Positions 21,927 to 32,377 of a stretch of 61,455 nucleotides of DNA are shown here, in pieces. Made by a program: the position numbers and the translations under genes. The DNA is taken from positions 1 to 61,455 of the forward strand of contig NW_026971784.1 in the NCBI RefSeq assembly GCF_026151205.1. The letters are read 5' to 3'. The DNA is from Bolinopsis microptera (lineage: Eukaryota > Ctenophora > Tentaculata > Lobata > Bolinopsidae). Under the pieces are notes generated by a model that was not told the origin of the DNA, did not search any database, and saw nothing but the letters and a program-made list of their open reading frames with translations. Positions within the stretch are counted from its first letter, which is position 1; each line of letters starts with the position of its first letter.

Positions 21927-23801
21927 ATGTCAAATAATCAGAGCTCAGACATTAGTCTCCACTTTTGTGAGCGCCCTTTAGAACATTTGAACTTTTCATT
22001 CCAGTCTGAAAAATCAGAGAACTGTAACAATTGTCTGTCAAAAGACATCAAGATTGACTTTTTAGAAAAAAAGTTGTCTTTATTGAATGAAATTATCAGA
22101 ACTAGTGATCTCATTGCTCAGTACAATGATAGTCTCATATCAGATCAAACTCAAATACAAGAACAGAGTTTTAAGTGTGAAAATTTGCTGCCGAACTTAT
22201 CAGAGGAGATTGAATGTGAGATCATAACCATTACCCCTCAGTCACACGTTGTTATCAATCAAGTAGAAGCGTTTGATGTAGATGACATTGTTGTGGAAGA
22301 TGTTGTATCGGACAGTTTGTTTGTTGACAACGATGACGTGGACAAGGTTGTTCCACAGGAGGTTGTTGGAAACGAGATTGTTATCAGTGAGATTGTTGTT
22401 AACGAGGTTATGGCAGACGAGGATGATGTGTCTGATCTCCCTGTATCTACTGCTACTGGTGAATCACGGATCAACACCCCTAAGCCCAGAGACAAATATC
22501 CAAACTTGGTCCCTGCCCCTGTCTACGATCCTATAACACCGGGGCCAATGAATATATCTGTAACTTGTTCCCCATCACCAGTGAAACCAGTTACCCTACT
22601 AGATGATGGTCCATTCTCTAAATTTTCACTTGATCTATTAATGGAAGAACTTGAGTTCAGTCACGGTTTTAAAAACAGGAAATCGGTTTATTTTGGTGAC
22701 TTTCCCTATGAGTATTCAGGTGCAACACATGACCCAAAAAGTGTACACAATGATTCCTACCTTGCTAAACTCAGCTCCTACATTAATGTGATATTACCCA
22801 ATTTCAGACACAATAGTATTCTCGTCAATCTATATGAAACTGGAGCAGAGTTCATGCCAGCTCATAGCGATTCTGAATCATGTATTGTAGAACACTCTGA
22901 TATTGTAACCATTTCACTTGGTGCGACGAGAACACTGCAAATTAGATCAAACGGCAGCAATGAAGTTGTTGGCTCTGTGCAGCTTCAGCATGGAGATGTC
23001 TTCATCATGTCCAAATTGTCTCAGGCTGACTTTCAACATGAGATACTGCCAGACGAAATGTGTGATGAACCCCGGATCAGCATCACCTTAAGACTGATGA
23101 AGCCCCCTAGGATCACTCAGTCAACTGAGTTTGGTCTGCGTTCACCGCCCCCACCCATCCCTCATTCAGGACACAAACTGACAGACTCTTCTTCACCTGC
23201 ACTCTCAGTTTGCAAACAGCCAGCCAAAGCTTCACAAAAGTCTGTCCTATTCATAAGCAGCTCTATGTTCAGGTTTCTTGATGCGGACAAGTTATCATCG
23301 TCCACTGTTAGTGCTAGTAAACTGTTTTATCCTGGGGCTGATGCCAAAGTAATGTTAAATAAACTAAAAACTGACCTACACTCCGTTCCATCCCCATCTA
23401 TTATTTATATTATGACAGGAACTAATAATGTGAACACAGTCTATTTTGGCTCAAAGTCACTGAAGGATGCAGCGGGTGACATTAGTAATCTCTTAAATTA
23501 TCTCAAGTCAGTGTATCCGAATGCAACAATTAATGTTCTCAATATTCTTCCCAGGAGTACAAAAGGCCGCAATGATGTTGTGGCAGAGCTGAATAAGATT
23601 ATTAAGGATATGTGTAGCAAAGATTCTTGTTTTAATTACATTAGCACCCATAATTTATTTAACTATAATAGAAGTGGATTCAGGAAAGAATTTTATTTTG
23701 CCAGACCATCTGCAAAAATATCTGATAACTGTCACCTCAATACAAGCGGTGTTATTCGACTTGCTAAATTTCTGAAGTATTGGGCCCATAAGCAAGTTTG
23801 A
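21927..23801 (+). CDS. LINE ORF1: AlkB-like dioxygenase fused to SGNH esterase
   Basis: 624 residues from ATG at 21927. Residues 1-110 carry a CNNC pair and a short predicted coiled coil (FLEKKLSLLNEII); 110-215 are acidic, valine-rich linker. Residues about 215-395 form an AlkB-type 2-oxoglutarate/Fe(II) dioxygenase: ILVNLYETGAEFMPAHSDSE supplies the HxD pair (H313, D315), FQHEI the distal histidine (H371) and EPRISITLR the RxxxxxR pair (R383, R389) that binds 2-oxoglutarate. Residues about 437-624 resemble an SGNH hydrolase: VLFISSSMF (block I serine), MTGTNN (block III G-x-N) and DNCHLN (D600, H603). An ORF1 esterase is known from CR1-type LINEs; an added AlkB domain is unusual. Inferred role: RNA binding, chaperoning or demethylation in the retrotransposition particle. 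Confidence 0.85.
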   Translation: MSNNQSSDISLHFCERPLEHLNFSFQSEKSENCNNCLSKDIKIDFLEKKLSLLNEIIRTSDLIAQYNDSLISDQTQIQEQSFKCENLLPNLSEEIECEIITITPQSHVVINQVEAFDVDDIVVEDVVSDSLFVDNDDVDKVVPQEVVGNEIVISEIVVNEVMADEDDVSDLPVSTATGESRINTPKPRDKYPNLVPAPVYDPITPGPMNISVTCSPSPVKPVTLLDDGPFSKFSLDLLMEELEFSHGFKNRKSVYFGDFPYEYSGATHDPKSVHNDSYLAKLSSYINVILPNFRHNSILVNLYETGAEFMPAHSDSESCIVEHSDIVTISLGATRTLQIRSNGSNEVVGSVQLQHGDVFIMSKLSQADFQHEILPDEMCDEPRISITLRLMKPPRITQSTEFGLRSPPPPIPHSGHKLTDSSSPALSVCKQPAKASQKSVLFISSSMFRFLDADKLSSSTVSASKLFYPGADAKVMLNKLKTDLHSVPSPSIIYIMTGTNNVNTVYFGSKSLKDAAGDISNLLNYLKSVYPNATINVLNILPRSTKGRNDVVAELNKIIKDMCSKDSCFNYISTHNLFNYNRSGFRKEFYFARPSAKISDNCHLNTSGVIRLAKFLKYWAHKQV

Positions 23802-23967
23802 ATTTTCAGAAAGATTGTTAACATTTATTTCATCTAGATTCTAGATAAGGGATAATTACACATTGTTCCTCATGTTTATTGAAGTTTTAGAAAGTTTTGT
23901 TATTATCTCATACAAATTTGCCAGTTCTGCAATTTATCTTATTCTGACAAGTTTATAGCAGCATAAA

Positions 23968-24997
23968 TTGGAAAAATTTTCATGCTCTCACAGCAGTTCT
24001 TGCATTAACCCGTGCATTAGTAAAATCACAGTTTCATACCATGCCAAAAAGCTTGCAGTGGGACATTGCAACATGCAGGGAGGACTAACAGGTATGCCAA
24101 AATGTCTTGAAATCCAAGATCTAATCTGGAAAGAGAAATTAGATGTTTTATGCCTGAATGAAACAAATCTTAAGTCGGATATTGACTCAGCCAGTCTAAA
24201 CCTACCCAAGAATTTTACTTTTATCCGCAAAGACCGTCCTAACGACAATGGTCATGGGGGATGTGGCATTCTCATCAGTGAGCACATAAAGTTTAAAATG
24301 ATTCAACTAAACTTAGTTTTGCAATATGACCAAATCGAGGCTATTTGGATCCATCTTACAGATTGCAATATTTTCATCTGCTGTTTCTACAGATCTGAGT
24401 TGTTTAGTCCTCTTGACAAATTTTTAGATTATATGACAGACTGCATGATGAGTATAGGAAGTAAGAATGTTATTTGGCTGGGTGATGTAAATGTAGACCA
24501 AAACAACATCAGCAGTATGAACTATAAGAAATTAGACATTACAATGAAAATGTTTGGAATGGTACAGGTAGTTCAGGATATTACCCGCATTGCTAAACTA
24601 GGAAACAGAATCACAAAGACCACAATCGATGTTGTCATAACAAACACTTACTCCAAGTTTCTTGACTGCAAAGTCCTTGATGATTGTATAGGAGATCATC
24701 AGGTCGTAAAGTTCATTGTCGATTTCAATGTGCATAAGGCCTCAAAATTCAAGAAGTTACTAATAAGAGATCACAGCAAAATGAATGTTACTGCTCTTAA
24801 AGAATTTTTGGAAACCTGTGATTATAGACCGATAATAGATTCAACTAGTCTGAATGATGCAGTTGATGGTTTAAACGAACATATTGATCACTACTATGAT
24901 CACTTCTGTCCAATTAAACAAATTAAGTGCCATAGTGATTACATCCATAAGCCATCTCCAGAATTTTTAGATAGTAAGAAATTGAAAGGGAAACTTT
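23968..24997 (+). pseudogene. LINE ORF2, endonuclease part, cut by copia
   Basis: APE-family endonuclease motifs in order: GHCNMQGGL (metal-binding N), LCLNETNLK (catalytic E), CCFYRSELFSPL (Y/R), WLGDVNVDQN (GDxN), TTIDVVITN and GDHQVVKF (terminal DH). It would nick target DNA to prime reverse transcription. The open frame starts at a TTG after a stop; the first in-frame ATG (24073) lies inside the first motif, so ORF2 may be made by reinitiation or another non-standard start. The frame is interrupted at 24997 by the copia LTR and resumes in the same phase at 30387. Confidence 0.85.
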
Positions 24998-25130
24998 TTT
25001 TAATTCAATAAAGTGAGACAGTAACACTAGTGGATGATAGAAACATAAACTTCAAACGAGGAATACAAATCAAGTCAGACAAAGCCTCCTGGAGTTTCTG
25101 CCATCCTGTAAATGGTATATAAGATTAACA
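24998..25130 (-). repeat. copia 3' LTR
   Basis: 133 bp, read on the minus strand from TGTTAATCTTATATACC to TTGAATTAAAA. No difference from the copy at 30249-30381. The left end sits directly on ACTTT. TATATA near its start and AATAAA on the opposite strand are the only signal-like sites seen. Confidence 0.95.
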
Positions 25131-25680
25131 TCAGTCCTCTTTTAGTTTTTCTTTCTGTTTCTTCACGGTATCCGGCTTTATTAGGCGATCTTCACGGATA
25201 CCAGAACATGTAGCAGGAGAACTTATTCGTTAGGCGTTGGCAGCTGTTTAGAAATGCTTCTTCTGTAGATCTTTATAAATCTTCTTTCTTCTGTGTATAA
25301 ATGGCCATATGTGAATGATGATTAAATGAGATGGGTGTGATATGAGGATAGATTATGCAATCCTCTCAACTAACTTAAAAGCCAGTGGTAATGAACCAAA
25401 ACAAACAAATCAATACCAGCTCCACAAAGAGTTATGCAGGCTAAAAGGCTGCCTCATAAAGGAGGACTTCAGAGGGAGGTTAAACAGGTGTCTCAACTGA
25501 CTAATATATATCCCCTTTTCATTTTTTTTTTTTTTTTCATTTTTTTTTTTTTTCAGTTATACTAAACACAGTTCAGGTTACTGACCGGGACTTCGGATTT
25601 TTATATTATCATTTTACAACAACCCAGGGGAACCAGGCTATTGGCCGGGACTTCGGTCTTTAAATTATTATTATTATTAT

Positions 25681-25719
<39 letters not shown>

Positions 25720-25942
25720 TAAACATTTTTATAAACATAGCAAAACTAGTCAAATAACTTAGTTTGCACTTTAAAAATCCCATGAAACTCACACGCACTG
25801 ATTTTAAAAACTAATCTGCAAAAGTAAAAAATAAAGATTCTGACTCAAAACAAAAATGACATTAAAATGTATGAAAAAGCTAAAAATATAAATGATAAAT
25901 CCATAAATAAAAAATAAATTCGATGTTCACTCTTTAAAAATA
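25131..25942 (-). other. copia 3' non-coding region
   Basis: About 800 bp between the gag-pol stop and the 3' LTR. A purine-rich tract (AAAACTAAAAGAGGACTGA on the minus strand) abuts the LTR and may prime plus-strand DNA. Contains T-runs at 25520-25555 and 25680-25716, and a repeated GGGACTTCGG core at about 25589 and 25647. No ORF. The length is large for a copia element; part may be an insertion. Confidence 0.6.
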
Positions 25943-28900
25943 CTAGTCCCTCTCAAAACACATACGCAGACTTTGAGAACTAGGCCCTCTCTTAGTCAAA
26001 ACATCAGCAGGCATCGTCCTTGAGGGCATAAAGTTAACAGTTATTTCACCCTTCTCAACCATTTCCCTTAGTGATGCCATGGTAACTATCAGTCTTTTTT
26101 CAATGGGGTCCTTTGTCTTCTGTACAAGCTCTAGAAGTCCTTTATTGTCAATAAAACAGTCTATGGTCACATTTAAAGAATCTCCCAGTATTTGTTGTAG
26201 TGTTTGCTGAATAAAAATGGTGTGATCAGCCGCTTTCAGGAGTGCAAGGCTTTCAGCGGCTAAAGTACTGTAACAGACTCTGTCCAACTTTACAGATTTC
26301 CAACAGACAGGGTTTTTGACTCTACCATCTTTATCCGAAATAAGTATCAGATACCCACACTGACTACCATTGTTACTAAGATTTCCAAACGATGCATCAC
26401 AGTATGTAAGTAGTCTTACTCCATTCTTTATGTTAGGCAGTTCTCTGAAGGTCAGTGGGGCATCTTCATCAGTTTTAAGCTTTTTGACTATCTTGTTGTG
26501 AAGCATTATGTCTGAGACGTTGGGATCTTTCAGATTATTGCTCAACTGACAAGCATCAAACGAAATATCTGGTCTGGTTTGGACAGATAACCAGATAAGT
26601 TGTCCAACACCTGATCTGTACTGTACATACTCTTCGTGAGTCAGAGCATGTGTTTTCTGGCTTCTTCTGTTACTTGATAGTCCTATGGTCTTTAAAGCAC
26701 TGATATAATCTGACTGTCCAACAGTGATTTCATATGAGATTGGATCTTGTTCCACCTCAAGTCCAAGATATGTGAATCGCGATGCTTCCTGTGACTTAAT
26801 CTCAAATCCATGCAGCACATCTTTGTGAATATTAGACTCAAAACCTTTGGTCCCTGCATAGATGAAGTCATCTACATGTACAGTCATTATTCCTGCAAGA
26901 TCTTCTTTGTCAACTCTTGAAAAGAACAGAGCATCATCATATAAACATTTCCTTAAACCAGCTTGTTCACTGTGGTCTTTTACATTTCTGTACCACATCT
27001 TTGCAGCATCTGACAGTCCATAAACACATTTGTTCAGCTTCCACAGTATTCCTGGTTTATAGCATTCCTTTGGAGGGGTAAGATAAACTAGTCGCTCAAT
27101 TGGTTTACCTTGTAGAAATGCTGAGGTTATATCAAGAGAATGAATAGGCCACTTCATTGATGCTGCTACTGTGAATAGAAGTCTTAGAGATTCTTTTCGA
27201 CAAGTAGGACTGACTCTTTCGGTACTATCAAGAGGAATTTCCTCAAAACCTCGAGCTACCAAACGGGCCTTTTTCTTATGACCATTGTCATTTGTGACCC
27301 ACCTTGTCGAAATGGGGACAAACTGATCATCTACTTCGTGAGCCTCAACCTCTTCATACACATTGTTTTGCTTCCATTTTTCGATTTCGTCAGTCTTCTG
27401 TGACTTATAGGGGTCAGTGTTTAACACTTCGATACTGACCTTCTTCTTCTCATACTTTGACTTAGCTTTGCAGAACTTCTGCTCCTTTGTAGACATTGAT
27501 TCCTCTACATTAGTTTCGTTGCTTTGTGGTATATTATCTGTGCTTGCAGTATTATTATCATCCTCTTCAGCAGGAGCAATATCGAAAGCGTTCAACAGAA
27601 CATCATTTTTCAGCATTTGAGTTGCATTGTAAAATTCTTCAACAGTGGGATTAGGCTCATCTGGTGGATCGGTCCCACTTACTTCGGAAACATCTTTTGA
27701 GTACAGTTCATTTACATTGACAACATGAATCCGGTGGCATCGAACAATATACCCACCATGTCTTACAACTACAACTTTCTTGTCCACACCTATAACTGTT
27801 CCTGGTCCTCGCCATCGCTTATCATCATTTCTTTTGTAGTATACCATATCACCCGACTGTATCTCATCAGTGTACACTTCTCTAGTTTTTGATCTAATGG
27901 CTCGTCTGATCATCTCACTAGCTTCGCTTTCCATCATTCTTTTTCGAGCACTGTAGATGGCAGAGATGTTCTTGGCAACAGTTTCACTTGGACTCTCATC
28001 TTCAACAATCGTTGGACTAGCATAGGGATCATCAATAGAAGTGAGAGATGGATTTTTGCCAAAGATTAACTGATATGGCGAGAAACCATTTACATTTGCC
28101 AAAGTGTTCTTGGCATGACAGGCCCATGCTAAAGCAACTTCAACTGAGCATTTAGTATCTTCCATGATCTTTATCATACTGTTAGACAAAAGGGCATGGT
28201 GCCGTTCTACAAGGGCATTGCTCCAAGGTGCTTCAGCTCCAGTAGTGATGATATGAACGTCGAATTTCTCACAGAGGTCAACAAAACTTTTGTTAACATA
28301 TTCCCCTCCATTGTCACTCATGAACTTCTTCGGTGGTCCAAAAGTGTTGATCCAGTGTGTAAAGACACTTTCCACAATGGTTTCCTTGTCTTTTGACCTG
28401 ATAACTTTTGCAGCAGAGAATCTGGTTTTATGGTCAATCATGTGCTGGATGTAAATGTTTTTATTCTTGTCGTACACCTTAATATCCATGGCAACGGTAT
28501 CATTGAAGTCTTTGGCTAAAGGCATACAGACTACTGGACGATTATTCGGTCGCTTGTATCTCTTGCACACATCACAGTTAGACGATACTGTGTCAATCTC
28601 TCGAGCAATTTCCTTGGTAAGCTGTCCTGCTGTTCTTAAGAGTGACTTTAACTTTTCAGGTGGGGGATGGGCGAATTGCTTATGTAGCTTAATCGCTATC
28701 TTTCTTTTGTCAGTACTTTCCATGGTCAGGTTTACAATTTCCTCTCCTGATTTACATAAGCAGACTTGTTGATGGATAGTATTCTTGCTCAGAGGGATGC
28801 TACAGTGTCCTGATTCATTGAAGATGATTTTCTGCTTTACACCAAAAGCCTTCACTGTGTCATCTCCAAAGTCCAATACCATTCTAGCATCTTTCATTGA

Positions 28901-30235
28901 CTGTTTGCTAATCAGTAATGGAATCTGATCATCAACAACTTGTGCCACAATGTTCACCTGTTTGTCACATACAACGGCTGGGAATGTGCAGCATGTCCTT
29001 GACTTTGATGGTGCATTATCTCCAAATTTAAACGATACATGTTTCTCTTCATAGCACACCTTAATGAAATCTTCTGGAGACAGCGACTGAAGATAGACTT
29101 TCAACCATTCCTTTCCACAAACCGTTTTGTTGCATCCACTGTCAAGAACTGCTAACCCAAAGTTGTCACTGGTAAATTGGTCCATAACATTTGAGTTCTC
29201 TTCTTGGGCAGGAGCATTCATAAAGAGATTTACATTCTCACTCGTTACCTGATTTCCACTTTTGTTTATTCTGCGGCGTTCTGGACAATCTCTAGAAAAG
29301 TGGTAAATCGACTTGCAAACATTACAAGTAAAATGCCGCCCATATTTGTCTGTTGGGTTCATTTTTCTGTCACTTCTGACACCCGCAGCTACCTGATGTT
29401 GACTTTCCTGCTGTTGATTCTGTTGTCGGTATCCTCTGGCTCCTCTACCATTTCCTCTTCTAAAGCCATATCCCCGGTATCCTCTTCCCGAATAGCCACT
29501 TCTTCCTTGGCTGTAATATGCATGCTGCTCCATTTCCTGAGCATTCAGTACTTCATTTTCATTTTCGTATTCATCATACATATTAAACTGATTTTCAATA
29601 CAGGAGTTACCAGTATAAAATGTAGAGTCTTCTTTAACTACACCAATCATTCTCTGGTGTGAACTTTCTGGATCTTTCATAGTTGTGATCTTCTTTATCG
29701 TTTCTTTCATGTTAGTGTATGTTAAGTCGCCACACATAGTAATGGCAACAGAATACTTGTAATCACTAACATTACAACTTCTAAGTAATTCATACGCTAG
29801 AACAGGTTGTGGAAGCTTAATATCATGCTCTTCCATTCGTTTTACAACTTTTTCGAATGACGAAATAAACTCCTTGACATCTTGGCTTCCTTCCCGACTT
29901 AACTTTCTGAACATGTCATAAGTCTTGAACTTTTCCTTAGCCAAATCTTCAAGATAAATTCCATCAAGGACCTCCAGGAGGCAGTCTAATCCCGATGTCT
30001 TTACTTCAGCACCTTCTACTGTGTCTGTTCTGCCATTTTGTAATACTTCAAGTGGAACTTCCACTGCCTCAGACTTAGCCTTCTGAGGTAACATAAAAAC
30101 AATACATCCTGCTTGACGCTTTTCTTCGATCAATGTGGTTGCCGACCACAATTTCACTTCTTTCTTGAACAAAAGATAAGAATCTCCTAACTTAGGGATA
30201 GGTGGTCCACTACTGTTCACTTGATTTTCCGACAT
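25943..30235 (-). CDS. copia Gag-Pol polyprotein
   Basis: 1430 residues, uninterrupted. Gag N-terminus with an RG-rich stretch (about 255-285) and CCHC knuckle CNVCKSIYHFSRDC (about 310). Aspartic protease LAVLDSGCNKTVCG (about 365). Integrase: HHCC zinc site (H..H..CDVCKRY) and catalytic D in AMDIKVYD, D in FMSDNGGEYV (about 640), E in NALVERHHALL. Reverse transcriptase: ARLVARGFEE, SLDITSAFLQG and catalytic VHVDDFIYAG (about 1120). RNase H: TYCDASFGN (about 1280), STLAAESLAL, DNKGLLELV. The order PR-IN-RT-RH is diagnostic of Ty1/copia. The ATG overlaps the primer-binding region. All catalytic residues look intact. Confidence 0.95.
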   Translation of the reverse strand: MSENQVNSSGPPIPKLGDSYLLFKKEVKLWSATTLIEEKRQAGCIVFMLPQKAKSEAVEVPLEVLQNGRTDTVEGAEVKTSGLDCLLEVLDGIYLEDLAKEKFKTYDMFRKLSREGSQDVKEFISSFEKVVKRMEEHDIKLPQPVLAYELLRSCNVSDYKYSVAITMCGDLTYTNMKETIKKITTMKDPESSHQRMIGVVKEDSTFYTGNSCIENQFNMYDEYENENEVLNAQEMEQHAYYSQGRSGYSGRGYRGYGFRRGNGRGARGYRQQNQQQESQHQVAAGVRSDRKMNPTDKYGRHFTCNVCKSIYHFSRDCPERRRINKSGNQVTSENVNLFMNAPAQEENSNVMDQFTSDNFGLAVLDSGCNKTVCGKEWLKVYLQSLSPEDFIKVCYEEKHVSFKFGDNAPSKSRTCCTFPAVVCDKQVNIVAQVVDDQIPLLISKQSMKDARMVLDFGDDTVKAFGVKQKIIFNESGHCSIPLSKNTIHQQVCLCKSGEEIVNLTMESTDKRKIAIKLHKQFAHPPPEKLKSLLRTAGQLTKEIAREIDTVSSNCDVCKRYKRPNNRPVVCMPLAKDFNDTVAMDIKVYDKNKNIYIQHMIDHKTRFSAAKVIRSKDKETIVESVFTHWINTFGPPKKFMSDNGGEYVNKSFVDLCEKFDVHIITTGAEAPWSNALVERHHALLSNSMIKIMEDTKCSVEVALAWACHAKNTLANVNGFSPYQLIFGKNPSLTSIDDPYASPTIVEDESPSETVAKNISAIYSARKRMMESEASEMIRRAIRSKTREVYTDEIQSGDMVYYKRNDDKRWRGPGTVIGVDKKVVVVRHGGYIVRCHRIHVVNVNELYSKDVSEVSGTDPPDEPNPTVEEFYNATQMLKNDVLLNAFDIAPAEEDDNNTASTDNIPQSNETNVEESMSTKEQKFCKAKSKYEKKKVSIEVLNTDPYKSQKTDEIEKWKQNNVYEEVEAHEVDDQFVPISTRWVTNDNGHKKKARLVARGFEEIPLDSTERVSPTCRKESLRLLFTVAASMKWPIHSLDITSAFLQGKPIERLVYLTPPKECYKPGILWKLNKCVYGLSDAAKMWYRNVKDHSEQAGLRKCLYDDALFFSRVDKEDLAGIMTVHVDDFIYAGTKGFESNIHKDVLHGFEIKSQEASRFTYLGLEVEQDPISYEITVGQSDYISALKTIGLSSNRRSQKTHALTHEEYVQYRSGVGQLIWLSVQTRPDISFDACQLSNNLKDPNVSDIMLHNKIVKKLKTDEDAPLTFRELPNIKNGVRLLTYCDASFGNLSNNGSQCGYLILISDKDGRVKNPVCWKSVKLDRVCYSTLAAESLALLKAADHTIFIQQTLQQILGDSLNVTIDCFIDNKGLLELVQKTKDPIEKRLIVTMASLREMVEKGEITVNFMPSRTMPADVLTKRGPSSQSLRMCFERD

Positions 30236-30248
30236 TTCCTGCTATCAC
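30233..30248 (-). promoter_or_regulatory. copia primer binding site
   Basis: Minus strand next to the 5' LTR reads GTGATAGCAGGAAATG, close to TGGTAGCAGAGGATG, the complement of the metazoan initiator Met tRNA 3' end. The final ATG is the gag-pol start, so priming site and start codon overlap. Confidence 0.65.
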
Positions 30249-30381
30249 TTTTAATTCAATAAAGTGAGACAGTAACACTAGTGGATGATAGAAACATAAA
30301 CTTCAAACGAGGAATACAAATCAAGTCAGACAAAGCCTCCTGGAGTTTCTGCCATCCTGTAAATGGTATATAAGATTAACA
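30249..30381 (-). repeat. copia 5' LTR
   Basis: 133 bp, identical to 24998-25130; followed on the plus strand by the ACTTT target duplication at 30382-30386. Confidence 0.95.
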
Positions 30382-30386
30382 ACTTT

Positions 30387-32377
30387 ACCGTAAATTTTTA
30401 ACACACAACAAGAACAGACGTATACATCCAAATGGTCTTATACACTGTAATAAATGTGACTCATTATGGATGGCATATAAACGGCAGAGAAACTATTCAA
30501 CCTATTTGTCTAGAATTAATAGGAAGACTAACTTAGCAACAGAACTGAAAGCCAAGTGTGCCATGAATGATCTAAAGGGTGTATGGAAAACGATAAAGAC
30601 AGCATCAAATCTGCCTGTTAAAGCTAACAATATCAATAACAATCTTGATGCTGAAACCACCAATAAATATTTTGCTGAAATAGGTCCAAAGATCCAAGCA
30701 GAAGTGCAGCTGGAAAATGAAAATGAATTTCTATCTTATCTACAAAATGAGCAGATTGACAACGAGACCAGCTTGAATAGCTTTACTGAAATAACTGAGT
30801 CCAATATCTTAGACTATGTGGCAAGTATCCCTTGTAGCAAATCCACTAATGATCATATACCATTGAGAGTGTTTAGACAAATTTTACCTGCATTTATTGC
30901 TCCATTAACACATCTTGTAAATTTGAGTTTATCCAGTGGCATCATGCCAAACAGCTGCAAGGTTGCAAAAGTCACCCCAATCCATAAGGATGGTGATACT
31001 GAGAATCCTAGTAATTATCGACCAATCTCAATTTTACCGATTCTTGGAAAGTGCATCGAATTTTGTGTGAACTCCCAACTGACTCAATATCTTGATGAAA
31101 AGGGAATACTTTCAGAGCATCAATATGGTTTCCGTAAAGATCACTCTACAACTTATCTCATGTTAGATCTGTTTGATCGTATATTTACTGCTAAGAACAG
31201 TGCCAAGCATCCTGCAATTATCTTCCTGGACATCAGAAAGGCATTTGATACTGTTAACCATGATATTCTCATTCAAAAGCTGAAGCATTATGGAATAAAA
31301 GATACTGCATTGAGCTGGTTTAGGAGCTTCCTCACAGATAGATTACAGCAAACTAGAGTTGGGAGTAGGATAAGCAGTTTACATTCATTGAACTCTGGAG
31401 TGCCTCAAGGAAGTATATTAGGACCAATTCTATTCAGCATTTTTATCAATGACCTGCCTAATGCATGCCTATTTTCTAAACCTTATCTATTTGCTGATGA
31501 CGGTGCATTATATTTTGACAATATATCTAGAGGAAACTATGGTAACATCAAACAAGAGTTGAAATTAGTTATCAGATGGCTTCAGGCTAATAAACTATCC
31601 CTGAATAATGAAAAAACAAAACTAATGATCCTTGACTCTAAGCCTAACCTTGATGCCATCCTTGTTGAAATTTGTGATGACCTTACTTTGGTAATCTGTG
31701 AAACTAAATCCCATAAGTACCTTGGACTTATAGTTGACAGCAGATTGACATTTAATGAACATATTGATAACATTAAGAAAAAGATATCCAAAAGAATTGG
31801 TGCTATGTATAGATCAAAAAAACTTCTCCCTCTTAAGTTCAGGAAGATGTTTGCTAATGCACTTATGTTGCCACATTTTGACTACTTAGACACCATCTGG
31901 TCAAGAACATATAAAAAACGACTAGGAGAGTTAGATATCATGTACAAAAAGGTTGCTAAAATAGCCCTAGATGTAAACATCAGAGAGAGGTCGGTTAATG
32001 TATACAAAAATATGGGATGGCTTCCTCTCCATTTGAGACGACAGGTTCATCTTAGCTCATATATGTACCGTATAATCAATGAAACATGTCCAAAGCATTT
32101 TATCGGGAAATTCTCGTATATTTCTGGTGGATCACGTGAGGCAGAAAACTGCAATCTTTATACTCCTAAATCAAGATCTCACAAGGAGTTTAACTATCTA
32201 GGAACTAAGGCCTGGAACATATTACCAAAGTCCCTTAGAGAGTGTGACGACGTTAAGAAATTTTCTAAGTTATACAAAGAAACTCTTATGAATATGTTGC
32301 TAACTGATGAGAATTACCAAGGGGATAACTCTTACGATAAATTCATGATCCCACCCAACACTAGCCAATGTATCTAG
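30387..32377 (+). pseudogene. LINE ORF2, reverse transcriptase part after the copia insertion
   Basis: Continues the frame of 23968-24997 (first codon split across the target duplication). An ATG-initiated open frame runs from 30470. RT motifs: [59 protein letters not shown] and catalytic PYLFADDGALYF. The C-terminal region contains ISGGSREAENCNLY and ends at 32377. Joined length would be about 1006 residues, usual for CR1/Jockey ORF2. Its C-terminus is closely matched by the minus-strand fragment at 9685-10017. Confidence 0.9.

Larger units (their letters stand above)
24998..30381 (-). mobile_element. Complete Ty1/copia retrotransposon, 5384 bp
   Basis: Identical 133-bp LTRs at 24998-25130 and 30249-30381, 5-bp target duplication ACTTT (24993-24997 and 30382-30386), one intact gag-pol ORF on the minus strand, and a primer binding site like the initiator Met tRNA 3' end. 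Identity of the LTRs indicates a very recent insertion. Minus-strand order is LTR, PBS/ATG, gag-pol, about 800 bp of 3' non-coding sequence, purine-rich tract, LTR. Confidence 0.95.
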
